The notes under the pieces are model-generated. The model did not search any database and was not told where the DNA came from. It was given only the letters and a program-made list of their open reading frames with translations. The position numbers and the translations under genes were made by a program. From Litchfieldella rifensis (GTDB lineage Bacteria; Pseudomonadota; Gammaproteobacteria; Pseudomonadales; Halomonadaceae), in assembly GCF_042646605.1 (NCBI RefSeq), contig NZ_JBHRUG010000026.1, positions 122,764 through 186,763 on the forward strand: a stretch of 64,000 nucleotides of DNA. The letters are read 5' to 3'. This document shows positions 7,975-17,386 of the stretch, piece after piece. Numbering within the stretch: position 1 is the first letter of the stretch; every line of letters starts with the position of its first letter.

Positions 7975-10500
7975 TCAGAAAATGGCTTCGTAGGTGCCGG
8001 TGCCCTGGGAGCCACTGCGATTTTCCAGTTCGCGTTCCATGGTACGCGGCTGATAGTCTGGCAGATGGTCGGTATGGAAGATCTCGCTGATACCACCGGC
8101 CTGGTCCTCATGCAGGCGGCGCCCGGTTTCCGGGTCGACGCGCGCACGCACGATCTCGCTTGGGGCTTCCGGTATGGTTTCGGGCCTGCCGTTGAGGGCA
8201 TTGCCCATGAAATCGACCCAGATCGGCAGGGCGGCGCTTCCCCCGTACTCGCCGGTGGTTTCGTAGTTGTCCTTGCCGACCCACACAGTGGTCACCAGCT
8301 CGTTATTGTAGCCGGCAAACCAGGCATCGCGTCGCTCGTTGGTGGTGCCGGTCTTGCCGACGATATCGCTGCGATTCAGTTTCAGGGCACCCCGGCCGGT
8401 GCCGATTTCGATCACGTCACGCAACATGTCGCGCAGGATATACACCGCGGCCGGATCGGCGACGCGAGGCGCCAAGGCATAGCGCTTGCCATCGATTTCC
8501 GTCTCAGTGGCGCCTTCGGGGCATTCGCGGCAGGCCACGCGTGGCTCGGCTTCTTCGAGAACTTCGTCATCGTTGCCGCGAGTCACCTTCTCGATGAACC
8601 AGGGGGAAACCTGGAAGCCGCCATTGGCTAGGACCGCATAGGCGTTGGTCATTTCCAGCGGGGTCAGAGAGGTGCTGCCCAGCGCCAGCGCCAGACCGTA
8701 GGGCAAGCGGTCCTCGTCGAAGCCGAAGCCCTCCAGGAACTCCAGGGTGTTGTCGAGTCCCAGGCGCTGCAGCACTCGTACCGTCACCAGGTTGCGCGAT
8801 TTCGCCAAGGCCACGCGTAGCCGGGTCGGGCCGAGGAAGTCGCCGCTGGAGTTGGCCGGGCGCCAGATATCGCCGGCGTCGGGCATCACCACCGGGGCAT
8901 CGTTGACGACGGTGGCGGCATTCATATTGCCATTCTGCAGCGCGGCCAGGTAAACGAAGGGCTTGAAGATGGAGCCCGACTGGCGCTGGGCCTGGGTGGC
9001 GCGATTGAACTTGCTGGCCTCGAAGCTGAAGCCGCCCTGCAAGGCGAGGATCGCCCCCGTATCCGGCTCCAGCACCACGATCGAGCCCTCGACATCGGGG
9101 CGTTGCGACAGCCGCCAACTGCCGTCGTCGCGCTGCAGGATGCGCACCAGGTCGCCGCGGCTAGCAATTTCCGCTGCCGAGGCAGGGGCTTCTTCGTGCC
9201 AGCGGGCGCTGTGGTAACGACCGGCCCAACTAAGGCCATCCCAATCCAGGGTCACGAGGTTGCCCTGGCGGGTCAGCACCTGCATTGCGCGGCCTTCGCT
9301 TTCCACCACGATGGCCGGCTGCAGTGGTCCGTAGCCGGGTGTGCGCTCGAGTACGCGTAGCCAGTTGCTGACATCGCCCTCGACGCCCGCGATCCGGGTC
9401 TGACTGCTCTGGGCCGCCTGGCGGGCGGTTTCCATGACTTCCGGCGATTCGGAGAGCTCTTCCTCGAGGCCACTCCGTTCGGTGCGTTCCTGGGCCTCGA
9501 CCAGGCTCGCGGGAATGTCTTGCTGCTCGGGGCCACGCCAGCCATGGCGAGTGTCGTAGTCGATAAGCCCTTGGGTCAGGGCCTGGCTGGCGTAGGGCTG
9601 CAGATGGCTGTCCAGCGTGGTGTGGATGCGATAGCCGCCGGTATAGGCCTCCTCGCCATAGCGCTCCGTGGCGAACTGGCGGGCCATTTCCGCGACGTAG
9701 GGAGCATCGACCTCGACCTGCGCGGTAAAGCGGCGCGCGGTGATGGGGGCCGCTACGGCTTCCTCGTAGGTCGGTTGGTCGATGAAGTCCAGCTCGCGCA
9801 TGCGATAGAGGATCCAGTTGCGGCGGATCAACGAGCGTTCGGGATTGGCGAGCGGATTGAAGGTCGAAGGCGCCTTGGGCAGGCCGGCAATCATCGCCTT
9901 CTGGGCCAGGGTCAGTTCGCCGAGAGGCCTGTCGTAATAGGTTTCAGCGGCGGCAGCGATGCCGTAGGCCCGGTTGCCGAGGAAGATCTTGTTGACGTAG
10001 AGCGAGAAGATCTCTTCCTTGGTCAATACCTGCTCCATCTGCAGGGCCAGCAGGATCTCGCGAATCTTGCGGGTGAAGGTGCGATCGAGCGTCAGCAGGT
10101 AGTTGCGTGCCACCTGCATGGTGATGGTGCTGCCACCGGATTGGATGTCACCGCCACTGGCGACCAGCTCGAAGGCGGCGCGGGCAATGCCTTTCGGGTC
10201 GACGCCGGGATGGTCGAAGAAGCTGCCATCCTCGGCCGCGAGCAGCGCCTGGACAAAGTCCTGGGGGATGGCCTCGAAGTTCACCGGCATGCGACGCTCT
10301 TCGCCGAATTCGCCGATCAACTTGCCGTCGCGGGTGAAAATCCTCAAGGGCGTATGCAGTTCGAAATCCTGCAGTTGACGAACGTCCGGCAGGCCCGGCG
10401 CGAAGTACAGGGCAGCGCCCACAACGGCCAGCACGCTGGCCGTACCAAGCGACAGGACGAGCCACACTGTCGAGATGACGAGCTTTCTGAAGAACTTCAT
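7975..10500 (-). CDS. mrcA: Penicillin-binding protein 1A (bifunctional transglycosylase/transpeptidase)
   Basis: Polymerises and cross-links peptidoglycan at the cytoplasmic membrane. The 841-residue product has one N-terminal membrane anchor (about 7-32). A GT51 glycosyltransferase domain with catalytic Glu90 in EDGSFFDHPG follows, then an OB-like/linker region with an acidic stretch. The transpeptidase domain has its active-site SxxK in GSIFKPF (about 509), SKSRN as SxN motif and GKTGTTN (about 713). The start at 10500 is preferred because it immediately precedes the membrane segment; an in-frame ATG 21 codons upstream gives a charged extension. It is divergent from pilM, the conserved ponA-pilM arrangement of pseudomonads. 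Confidence 0.96.
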   Translation of the reverse strand: MKFFRKLVISTVWLVLSLGTASVLAVVGAALYFAPGLPDVRQLQDFELHTPLRIFTRDGKLIGEFGEERRMPVNFEAIPQDFVQALLAAEDGSFFDHPGVDPKGIARAAFELVASGGDIQSGGSTITMQVARNYLLTLDRTFTRKIREILLALQMEQVLTKEEIFSLYVNKIFLGNRAYGIAAAAETYYDRPLGELTLAQKAMIAGLPKAPSTFNPLANPERSLIRRNWILYRMRELDFIDQPTYEEAVAAPITARRFTAQVEVDAPYVAEMARQFATERYGEEAYTGGYRIHTTLDSHLQPYASQALTQGLIDYDTRHGWRGPEQQDIPASLVEAQERTERSGLEEELSESPEVMETARQAAQSSQTRIAGVEGDVSNWLRVLERTPGYGPLQPAIVVESEGRAMQVLTRQGNLVTLDWDGLSWAGRYHSARWHEEAPASAAEIASRGDLVRILQRDDGSWRLSQRPDVEGSIVVLEPDTGAILALQGGFSFEASKFNRATQAQRQSGSIFKPFVYLAALQNGNMNAATVVNDAPVVMPDAGDIWRPANSSGDFLGPTRLRVALAKSRNLVTVRVLQRLGLDNTLEFLEGFGFDEDRLPYGLALALGSTSLTPLEMTNAYAVLANGGFQVSPWFIEKVTRGNDDEVLEEAEPRVACRECPEGATETEIDGKRYALAPRVADPAAVYILRDMLRDVIEIGTGRGALKLNRSDIVGKTGTTNERRDAWFAGYNNELVTTVWVGKDNYETTGEYGGSAALPIWVDFMGNALNGRPETIPEAPSEIVRARVDPETGRRLHEDQAGGISEIFHTDHLPDYQPRTMERELENRSGSQGTGTYEAIF

Positions 10501-10570
10501 GAAATAGCGGTATCCGTGATGGTCGGTAGCGTTACGGCGGCGATGAGCGGGATGATCCATCAAACTGCGT

Positions 10571-10599
10571 ATTATAAGAACCCTGCGGGAGACTCACCA
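10571..10599 (-). promoter_or_regulatory. Putative mrcA promoter
   Basis: A perfect TATAAT on the minus strand (10576-10571) has a poor -35 (TGGTGA) 17 bp upstream. The predicted start is about 64 nt before mrcA. Confidence 0.45.
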
Positions 10600-10743
10600 G
10601 CGTTGAAGCGGCAATCCCCCTACTATTATGTGAGTTCAGACAATATCATGTAACCTCTCATGCTGGGGATTAGGCAACATGGAACGTTAGAAGCAAGAAG
10701 GTAAGCGGCTAGCCGCATTTGATCACGCAGAGGTACTACCTTA

Positions 10744-11805
10744 GTGCGACTGAAAAGGTCCAGCAAAGGATTGATCGGAGTCGATATCACCTCGGCAACG
10801 GTCAAGTTGATCGAGCTCAAGCAGGCCGGTGCCCATTTCCAGGTAGACAGTTATGCCGTACGCCCCTTGCGTGAGGGGGTCGTGGTCGAGCGGCGTATCC
10901 GTGACATGGGGAACGTCGCCGAGGCGATCCGGCGTGCCGTCGAGCATGCTCGCCCCACCACGAACCAAGCCAGTGTCGCCGTGCCGGCCAGCGCGGCGAT
11001 CACCAAGACGCTGACGCTACCCGCCTCGCTGAATGACAGCGAGATCGAGGCCCGTATCCAGCTTGAATCCGACAAGCATATCCCCTTTCCGTTCAGCGAA
11101 GTGGCGTTTGATTTTCAGCGCTTGGGGCTCAATGCCCGCTATGGCGACCAGCAGGACATCCTGCTGGTCGCCTGCCGTCAACAGGATGTCAGCCAGTTGA
11201 CCGAAGCGTTGTTCCAGGCCGGCCTCGAGCCAGCGGCGGTGGATGTCGAAACCTTCGCCATGGAGCGCGCCTTCAGCGAACTGCGCCACCAGCTACCCCC
11301 ATTGAGCGGAGACGACGACTGCGTGGCCCTGGTCGATGTCGGCGCCACCATGAACGCCTTCCATGTGCTCAGGCGCGGGCGCATCACTTACAGTCGCGAC
11401 ACCGTCTTCGGGGGGCGCCAGTTGACCGAAGAGATTCGCGGTCGCTATGGCTTGAGTCTCGAAGAGGCCGGACTGGCCAAGAAACGCGGCGGGCTACCCG
11501 AGGATTATCGCCACAACGTACTCGACCCCTTCGTCGACACCCTGGTGCAACAGATTGGGCGCTCCCTACAACTTTACTATACCGCTGGTCGCAAGCACGA
11601 GGTCAAGCGTCTGGTGCTGGCCGGTGGCTGCAGCGTGATCCCCGGGCTCAGCCATCGCCTGGCCCAGGAAAGCGGCATGGACGTGGTGATCGCCAACCCC
11701 TTCCAGCGCATGAAGGTCAATTCGCGAATCGATATCCATACCTTGTCGGGCGATGCCCCCGCGATGCTGACGGCCTGTGGCCTGGCGATGAGGGGGCGTG
11801 CATGA
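10744..11805 (+). CDS. pilM: Type IV pilus inner-membrane platform protein PilM
   Basis: An actin-like ATPase on the cytoplasmic face of the inner membrane that binds the PilN N-terminus and aligns the pilus machine. The 353-residue length is standard. The N-terminal actin fold is seen in GLIGVDITSATVKLIEL, with the second phosphate loop in VALVDVGATMNAFHVL near residue 200 and VLAGGCSVIPGL near 300. The start is a GTG preceded by AGAGG (10729-10733, 10-nt spacer). It is the first gene of pilMNOPQ; its stop overlaps pilN in ATGA. Confidence 0.96.
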   Translation: MRLKRSSKGLIGVDITSATVKLIELKQAGAHFQVDSYAVRPLREGVVVERRIRDMGNVAEAIRRAVEHARPTTNQASVAVPASAAITKTLTLPASLNDSEIEARIQLESDKHIPFPFSEVAFDFQRLGLNARYGDQQDILLVACRQQDVSQLTEALFQAGLEPAAVDVETFAMERAFSELRHQLPPLSGDDDCVALVDVGATMNAFHVLRRGRITYSRDTVFGGRQLTEEIRGRYGLSLEEAGLAKKRGGLPEDYRHNVLDPFVDTLVQQIGRSLQLYYTAGRKHEVKRLVLAGGCSVIPGLSHRLAQESGMDVVIANPFQRMKVNSRIDIHTLSGDAPAMLTACGLAMRGRA

Positions 11806-12359
11806 CCATCGAGATCAACCTGCTGCCCTGGCGGGAGCGAGTGCGCGAACGGCGCAGCAAGCGCTTCTATCTGGCCCTGATGGTTGCCGCCGTGGTGGGG
11901 GTCGCCGCCGGTGCTGGCATGATCTACCACTATCAGGTGCAACTCGTCGCCCAGCAGCAACGCAATGAGCATATCCGTCAGCAGCTGGCGCGACTCGACG
12001 GCGATATTCGTTCGATCAGCGAGTATGAGGGCACGCACGAGCAGATGATGGAGCGCATCGAGATCTTCACCCGCCTGCAGCGCGGTCGGCCGCAGACGGT
12101 GCATGTCTTCAATCAGCTTACCGAGAGTCTCGAGGAGGGGGTTCATTACACGCGGCTGGCGCGGCAGGGCGATACCTTGCGCTTGACGGGGGTGGCCGAG
12201 AACAACCGCCAGGTTTCCGATCAGTTGCGTGCACTGGCCCGGGCTTCGGCGTTCGAGGTGCCAGTGCTTTCCGAAGTCGAGGCCGATGCGGGCCAGCAGC
12301 AGCGCCGCTTCAGCTTGAGCGTGACGCAGCGGCTATCGCCGAGTGAGGAGGCGCCATGA
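11802..12359 (+). CDS. pilN: Type IV pilus assembly protein PilN
   Basis: A bitopic inner-membrane protein whose short cytoplasmic tail binds PilM and whose periplasmic part pairs with PilO. The N-terminus MTIEINLLPWRERVRERR carries the INLLPWR motif that docks into PilM. One membrane helix (about 23-45), a coiled coil and a small ferredoxin-like domain follow. Length 185 residues. It overlaps pilM and pilO by 4 nt each, implying coupled translation. Confidence 0.95.
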   Translation: MTIEINLLPWRERVRERRSKRFYLALMVAAVVGVAAGAGMIYHYQVQLVAQQQRNEHIRQQLARLDGDIRSISEYEGTHEQMMERIEIFTRLQRGRPQTVHVFNQLTESLEEGVHYTRLARQGDTLRLTGVAENNRQVSDQLRALARASAFEVPVLSEVEADAGQQQRRFSLSVTQRLSPSEEAP

Positions 12360-12982
12360 ATTTCTCCGGGGAGTGGCGTCGCCTGCGCGAATTGGACTGG
12401 CGCGAGCTGGATATCAAGGAGGCTGGAGGCTGGCCCTGGTCGCTGCAACTCATTTGCTGCTTGCTGGTGCTGGGGCTGACCTTTGTCGGCATGCACTGGT
12501 ACCTGGCCGCCCCCAAGGCCAAGGACCTCGCCGACGCCGAGCGGGAAGAGCGCGAGCTGATGCGAGACTATCGCCACAAGGCGGCGCAGGCAGCGAGCCT
12601 GCCGGTCATGCGCGATCAGGTCGCCGAACTGGAAGCGCGCATGAGCACCCTGCGCGAGATGTTGCCCACCGGTACCGAGATCCCTTCGTTGATCGACCAT
12701 ATCAGCGAGACGGCCATCGACAACCAATTGACAATCGACTTCATCCGCTTGCGCAGCCCCGTGGCGCAAGAGTTCTATATCGAGCAGCCTTTCGATATCC
12801 AGGTTCGGGGCGATTATCATCGTATCGCTTACTTCCTGGCCGGCGTCGCCGGCCTGCCGCGTATCGTCACCCAGCATGACTTCACCTTGGAGCCGGTCGA
12901 CGGTCAGGGACAACTGCGCTTGTCGATGCTGGCGCAAACCTATCGCTATCGCCCGTCCGGCGGTGAGGATGCGAGACCATGA
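12356..12982 (+). CDS. pilO: Type IV pilus assembly protein PilO
   Basis: Inner-membrane partner of PilN in the alignment complex linking the platform to the secretin. The 208-residue product has a cytoplasmic N-terminus, a membrane helix at about 27-45 (LQLICCLLVLGLTFVGMHWY), a coiled-coil segment rich in Glu/Arg/Leu and a C-terminal periplasmic domain (FIRLRSPVAQEFYIEQPFDI). It overlaps both neighbours by 4 nt. Confidence 0.95.
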   Translation: MNFSGEWRRLRELDWRELDIKEAGGWPWSLQLICCLLVLGLTFVGMHWYLAAPKAKDLADAEREERELMRDYRHKAAQAASLPVMRDQVAELEARMSTLREMLPTGTEIPSLIDHISETAIDNQLTIDFIRLRSPVAQEFYIEQPFDIQVRGDYHRIAYFLAGVAGLPRIVTQHDFTLEPVDGQGQLRLSMLAQTYRYRPSGGEDARP

Positions 12983-13518
12983 TCCGACCGCTCCGGATGG
13001 CGGGAATCGCCTTGGCTGCCTTGCTGAGCGCCTGCGCCGATCCCGAACTCGATCAGCTGGACCGGGAACTGGCGTCATTGCGGGCCGACCCCGGTGAGCT
13101 GAGCATCCCGGCATTGCCCGAACTGCCCGACTATCGGAGGGTGTCTTATGACCATGCCGATGAGCGCAGCCCCTTCATGGCGCGCTTGCCGCAGGCCGAG
13201 GAAGCGCCGGCCGGATCCAGCGAACTGGCGCCGGACCTGTCGCGGCCGCGAGAGCCGTTGGAAGCCTATGTCCTGGAGTCGCTGGATCTGGTGGGCACGC
13301 TCGTCGTGGGTGGCCAGCGCTCGGCGCTGGTGCGTGCCCCGGATGGCAAGGTGCACCGCCTGACGACCGGCGACTATCTGGGCACCGATTTCGGACGTAT
13401 CGTCAGCATCACCGCCACCTCGGTGCAACTGGTCGAGGTGGTGGCCACTGGGCAGGGCGGCTGGATCGAGCGCACGCGCAGCCTGACACTCGATGACGCA
13501 TCAGACCGCCGTGGCTAA
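12979..13518 (+). CDS. pilP: Type IV pilus lipoprotein PilP
   Basis: Inner-membrane-anchored lipoprotein that links PilNO to the secretin PilQ. The signal sequence ends in a lipobox (ALLSAC, Cys about residue 15-16). A disordered linker precedes the C-terminal beta-sandwich with LVGTLVVGGQRSALVRAPDG and HRLTTGDYLGTDFGRI, typical of PilP. Length 179 residues. It overlaps pilO in ATGA; pilQ follows after 33 nt. Confidence 0.94.
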   Translation: MIRPLRMAGIALAALLSACADPELDQLDRELASLRADPGELSIPALPELPDYRRVSYDHADERSPFMARLPQAEEAPAGSSELAPDLSRPREPLEAYVLESLDLVGTLVVGGQRSALVRAPDGKVHRLTTGDYLGTDFGRIVSITATSVQLVEVVATGQGGWIERTRSLTLDDASDRRG

Positions 13519-13551
13519 CTCGACCACGGCACCGCAAGACGCAAGGGATGG

Positions 13552-15651
13552 ATGACAATGCACAACGTGATTCGCGGCCTGGCCGCCGTGATGCTTGGCA
13601 TGCTGCTGCCGCTTTCGGCCTGGGCGGCATCGACGCTCACCGAACTCGATTTTCAGCAGGGCAGCGGCGGCGAGCTCGAAGTGGACCTGCGCTTCAGCGG
13701 TGGCGTGCCGGAGGTGCGAGGCTACCGGTTGGACGCCCCCCCGCGACTGACCATCGACCTGATGGAGACGGCCAGCCAACTGGATCGTCGCCGTTATGAC
13801 CTGGGCATCGGCGGGGTCGAGCACGTCACTACCCTGGCAGCTGGTTCGCGTACCCGTCTGGTGTTCAACCTCGACGGTCCGCTGCCCTACCGCACGCGTC
13901 AGGTAGGAGACCGCCTGCGCCTGGTCATCGGTGCCGGCAGTGGCGGAGAGGAGGCGACGACCGGCCAGTCCCGGACCGCTGCCGAGGCGCCGGCCCCGAC
14001 AGCCAGCCGCCAGCCGAGTATCGAGGATATCGACTTTCGCCGTGGCGAAGACGACACCGGGCGGTTGATCGTCACCTTCGACCGTGCCGGCGTCGATTCG
14101 CGGGTGCGCGAGGTCGGCAATCGCATCGTCGCCGAACTGCGTGGCGTGCGGTTGCCGGCGGCGCTGGATCAGGTGCTGGATGTCACGGACTTCGGTACGC
14201 CGATACGGCGTATCACGCCGAGCCGCGACCGCGACGGGGTCACCCTGAGCCTGGAGGGCGAGGGCGAATTCGCCATGCTGTCCACCCACAGCGGTCGTCA
14301 GCTGGTGATCGAGGCGCAACCGGTCTCCCCAGCGGCCCGCGAGAGGCGCGAGCGCGAGCGGTTCCCCTATACCGGCGAACGGATCACCCTCAATTTCCAG
14401 GATATCGAGGTGCGCTCGGTGCTGGCGATCATCGCCGAATTCACCGGCCTCAACCTGGTCGCCAGCGACAGCGTCACCGGTAGCGTGACGTTGAACCTGC
14501 AGGACGTGCCCTGGGACCAGGCGCTCGACCTGGTGCTCAAGAGCCATGGTCTGGCCAGCCGCCAGGAGGGCAACGTCATCGTGGTGGCGCCGGCCGCGGA
14601 ACTGGCCAATATCGAGCGCCAGGAGATCGAGGCGCGCACCCAGATGGAGACGCTGGCGCCGTTGACGACCGAGATGCTGCAGATTCGCTACGCCAAGGCG
14701 GCGGACCTGGCCGCGTTGCTGCGTGGCGAGAGTGGTCTCGGCCTGCTCACCGAGCGTGGGCGGGTCGCGGTGGATGTACGCACCAATACCCTGATGATCC
14801 AGGATACCGCCGCGCAACTGCAGGAAATCCGGCGCACCATCGAGCAGTTGGATGTCGCCGTGCGCCAGGTCCAGATCGAGGCGCGTATCGTCATCGCCCG
14901 CGACAGTGCCACCCGCGAGCTGGGCGTCAGGTGGGGCGCGTCTTCGACACGCGGCTTCCGCGAGCGGGAGCGTGCAGGCGATACGCTCAGCCCGCCCGAG
15001 GTCAATAACCTGGTGGACAATGTGGCCCGGGATCTCAATCCTCAGGGGTTGAGTCGGGCCCGCGGTGGCTTGGCCGTCGATATGGGCAGTGCGGACAACC
15101 CCCTGACCTCCTTTACCTTCGGCTACCTGTCCGGCGATATTCTGCTCGATCTCGAGCTGCGGGCGCTGGAGAGCGAGGGCAAGAGCCAGACGATTTCCCA
15201 GCCGCGGGTGATCACCGCCAACCAGCGCACCGCGGTGATCAAGCAGGGCACCGAGATTCCCTTCCAGGAAGCCACTTCCAGTGGTGCCACCAATGTGGAA
15301 TTCAAGGAAGCGGTACTGTCGCTGGAGGTCACGCCGCAAATCACGCCGGACAACCGCATCGTCATGGATCTGGTGGTCAACAACGATGCCGTCGGTGAAG
15401 AATTCGCCGGTGTGCCCTCCATCGACACCAACCAGATCACGACCCAGGTGTTGGTCGACAACGGCGAGACCGTGGTGCTGGGCGGAATCCTGACCACCGA
15501 GCAGATCCGCAGCCTGTTCAAGACGCCCTTCTTCGGCGATCTGCCGGTGATAGGTAACCTTTTTCGCTATACCCAAGACTCCAATGAAAAGGTAGAGTTG
15601 CTGGTATTCATTACTCCCAGAATCATCGAGGACGGGCTGGCATTTCGCTGA
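13552..15651 (+). CDS. pilQ: Type IV pilus secretin PilQ
   Basis: Forms the outer-membrane channel for the pilus fibre. The 699-residue product has a signal peptide (to about residue 24, AWA), two AMIN peptidoglycan-binding regions, a secretin N-terminal (STN) domain (ITLNFQDIEVRSVLAIIAEF, about 277-296), an N1-type domain and the C-terminal secretin barrel with ISQPRVITANQRTAVIKQGT and the conserved VLGGILTTE. ATG at 13552 and 13558 are both possible; AAGGG (13543-13547) is better spaced for the second. The stop overlaps aroK by one base (TGATG). Confidence 0.96.
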   Translation: MTMHNVIRGLAAVMLGMLLPLSAWAASTLTELDFQQGSGGELEVDLRFSGGVPEVRGYRLDAPPRLTIDLMETASQLDRRRYDLGIGGVEHVTTLAAGSRTRLVFNLDGPLPYRTRQVGDRLRLVIGAGSGGEEATTGQSRTAAEAPAPTASRQPSIEDIDFRRGEDDTGRLIVTFDRAGVDSRVREVGNRIVAELRGVRLPAALDQVLDVTDFGTPIRRITPSRDRDGVTLSLEGEGEFAMLSTHSGRQLVIEAQPVSPAARERRERERFPYTGERITLNFQDIEVRSVLAIIAEFTGLNLVASDSVTGSVTLNLQDVPWDQALDLVLKSHGLASRQEGNVIVVAPAAELANIERQEIEARTQMETLAPLTTEMLQIRYAKAADLAALLRGESGLGLLTERGRVAVDVRTNTLMIQDTAAQLQEIRRTIEQLDVAVRQVQIEARIVIARDSATRELGVRWGASSTRGFRERERAGDTLSPPEVNNLVDNVARDLNPQGLSRARGGLAVDMGSADNPLTSFTFGYLSGDILLDLELRALESEGKSQTISQPRVITANQRTAVIKQGTEIPFQEATSSGATNVEFKEAVLSLEVTPQITPDNRIVMDLVVNNDAVGEEFAGVPSIDTNQITTQVLVDNGETVVLGGILTTEQIRSLFKTPFFGDLPVIGNLFRYTQDSNEKVELLVFITPRIIEDGLAFR

Positions 15652-16193
15652 TGCAGGATCTTCCCAATCTTTTCCTGGTCGGGCCCATGGGGGCCGGCAA
15701 AAGTACCATTGGCCGTCTGCTGGCGGCCGAGCTTTCGCGCGATTTCGTCGATAGCGATCACGAAATCCAGGCTCGCTGTGGCGCCGATATCCCCTGGATA
15801 TTCGATGTCGAGGGCGAGGCCGGCTTTCGCGAGCGCGAGCAGCAGATGGTCGACGAGCTCACTCAACGGCAGGGCGTCGTGCTGGCCACTGGCGGCGGGG
15901 CGGTCATGCGTGAAACCAACCGTCGCGCGCTGCGCGAGCGGGGCACCGTCATCTACCTTTACACCACCGTCGAGCAGCAGCTGAAGCGCACTGCCAAGGA
16001 CCGCAATCGTCCCTTGTTGCAGGGGGGGAACCCCGAAGAGATTCTGCGTGCGATGTTTGCCAAGCGCGATCCCCTGTACCGTGCCACCGCCGACCTGATC
16101 GTTCGCACCGACCGCCGCGGCCCCCGCTCGGTGGTCGGCGAGATCGTGCGTCGTGTCAGCCGCCTGGTGGACCCACTGCAATGCAAGGCCTGA
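15651..16193 (+). CDS. aroK: Shikimate kinase
   Basis: Phosphorylates shikimate at the 3-OH in aromatic amino acid synthesis. The 180-residue length is standard. P-loop GPMGAGKST lies at about 10-18, the substrate-binding DSDHEIQARCG near 34, the GGGAV motif near 81, and the LID arginine in KDRNRPLL. Translation is coupled to pilQ (TGATG overlap). The pilQ-aroK-aroB order is conserved in gammaproteobacteria. Confidence 0.97.
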   Translation: MQDLPNLFLVGPMGAGKSTIGRLLAAELSRDFVDSDHEIQARCGADIPWIFDVEGEAGFREREQQMVDELTQRQGVVLATGGGAVMRETNRRALRERGTVIYLYTTVEQQLKRTAKDRNRPLLQGGNPEEILRAMFAKRDPLYRATADLIVRTDRRGPRSVVGEIVRRVSRLVDPLQCKA

Positions 16194-16195
16194 CC

Positions 16196-17302
16196 ATGTC
16201 ACACGTTTCCGATGCCCCCGTCACCCTCAGCGTCGAGCTGGGCGAGCGCCGCTACCCGATCCACATCGGCCCCGCGCTGCTGGGCGATCCCGGCTGGCTC
16301 GAGCCGTACCTGGCCGGTCGCCAGGTGATGATCGTGACCAATGAAACCGTTGCGCCACTGTACCTGGAGCGCGTCAAGCAGGGGCTGTCCAGTGAGCTGG
16401 ACGTGCGCGAGCTGGTACTGCCCGATGGCGAGCACACCAAGACGCTGGAGTCGGTGGCGACGATCTGGGATGCCCTGCTGGCCGCTGGTTTCAACCGCCG
16501 CTGTACCCTGGTGGCCCTGGGGGGCGGGGTGATCGGCGACATGGTGGGCTTTGCGGCGGCGTGTTATCAGCGTGGCGTGGCTTTCGTCCAGGTACCGACG
16601 ACCCTGCTGTCGCAGGTCGATTCCTCGGTCGGCGGCAAGACCGGCGTCAATCATCCGCGTGGCAAGAACATGATCGGTGCCTTCTGGCAGCCGCGGGCCG
16701 TGCTGATCGACACCCAGACCCTGGCCACCCTGCCGCCGCGGGAGCTGTCCGCCGGCCTGGCCGAGGTGATCAAGTACGGCCTGATCCGTGATGCCGACTT
16801 CCTGGCGTGGCTGGAAGCGCAGATGACCGAGTTGCGCAATCTCGACGATGCGGCGCTGCGCGAGGCGATCTATCGCAGTTGCGCGCTCAAGGCCGCGGTG
16901 GTCGCCGAGGACGAGACCGAGCAGGGCGTGCGTGCCTTGCTCAACCTCGGGCACACCTTCGGACATGCCATCGAGGCGCACCAGGGCTATGGCGCCTGGC
17001 TGCATGGCGAGGCGGTAGGGACCGGCATGCTGATGGCTGCCGAGCTGTCGCGCCGCCTGGGCTGGCTCGACGAGGTGCAGGTCGCGCGGGTGCGCGCCAT
17101 TGTCGATGCCGCTGGCCTGCCACGGGCCGCTCCCGCGAACATGTCGGCCGCTGATTTTCTCGAGGTCATGCGCCTGGACAAGAAGAATGTCGACAGCCGG
17201 CTGCGCCTGATTCTGCTGCGTGCGCTCGGCGACGCCTGCGTGCATGACGAAACGCCGGCCGACGAACTCACGGCGTTGCTGGAGGCGTTTCCGCGAGCCT
17301 GA
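16196..17302 (+). CDS. aroB: 3-dehydroquinate synthase
   Basis: Converts DAHP to 3-dehydroquinate, the second shikimate step, using NAD+ and a metal ion. Product 368 residues (E. coli 362). NAD-binding GGGVIGDMVGFAA is near residue 111; metal ligands include E in LAEVIKYG and the histidines in LNLGHTFGHAIE and LHGEAV. The ATG at 16196 with AAGG 6 nt upstream is preferred; the frame could start five codons earlier inside aroK. It ends the pil-aro operon at a strong terminator. damX, which sits here in pseudomonads, is missing. Confidence 0.96.
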   Translation: MSHVSDAPVTLSVELGERRYPIHIGPALLGDPGWLEPYLAGRQVMIVTNETVAPLYLERVKQGLSSELDVRELVLPDGEHTKTLESVATIWDALLAAGFNRRCTLVALGGGVIGDMVGFAAACYQRGVAFVQVPTTLLSQVDSSVGGKTGVNHPRGKNMIGAFWQPRAVLIDTQTLATLPPRELSAGLAEVIKYGLIRDADFLAWLEAQMTELRNLDDAALREAIYRSCALKAAVVAEDETEQGVRALLNLGHTFGHAIEAHQGYGAWLHGEAVGTGMLMAAELSRRLGWLDEVQVARVRAIVDAAGLPRAAPANMSAADFLEVMRLDKKNVDSRLRLILLRALGDACVHDETPADELTALLEAFPRA

Positions 17303-17349
17303 CACGCGTCGAGACCAGTGATCGTGCTGACAATACGCATTGAGACGAC

Positions 17350-17386
17350 AAAATGGCGCCTTCCCTAGGGGAGGCGCCATTTTTTT
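17350..17386 (+). terminator. Rho-independent terminator of the pil-aro operon
   Basis: ATGGCGCC pairs with GGCGCCAT, extended by TCCC/GGGA around a short loop, followed by seven T. Confidence 0.93.
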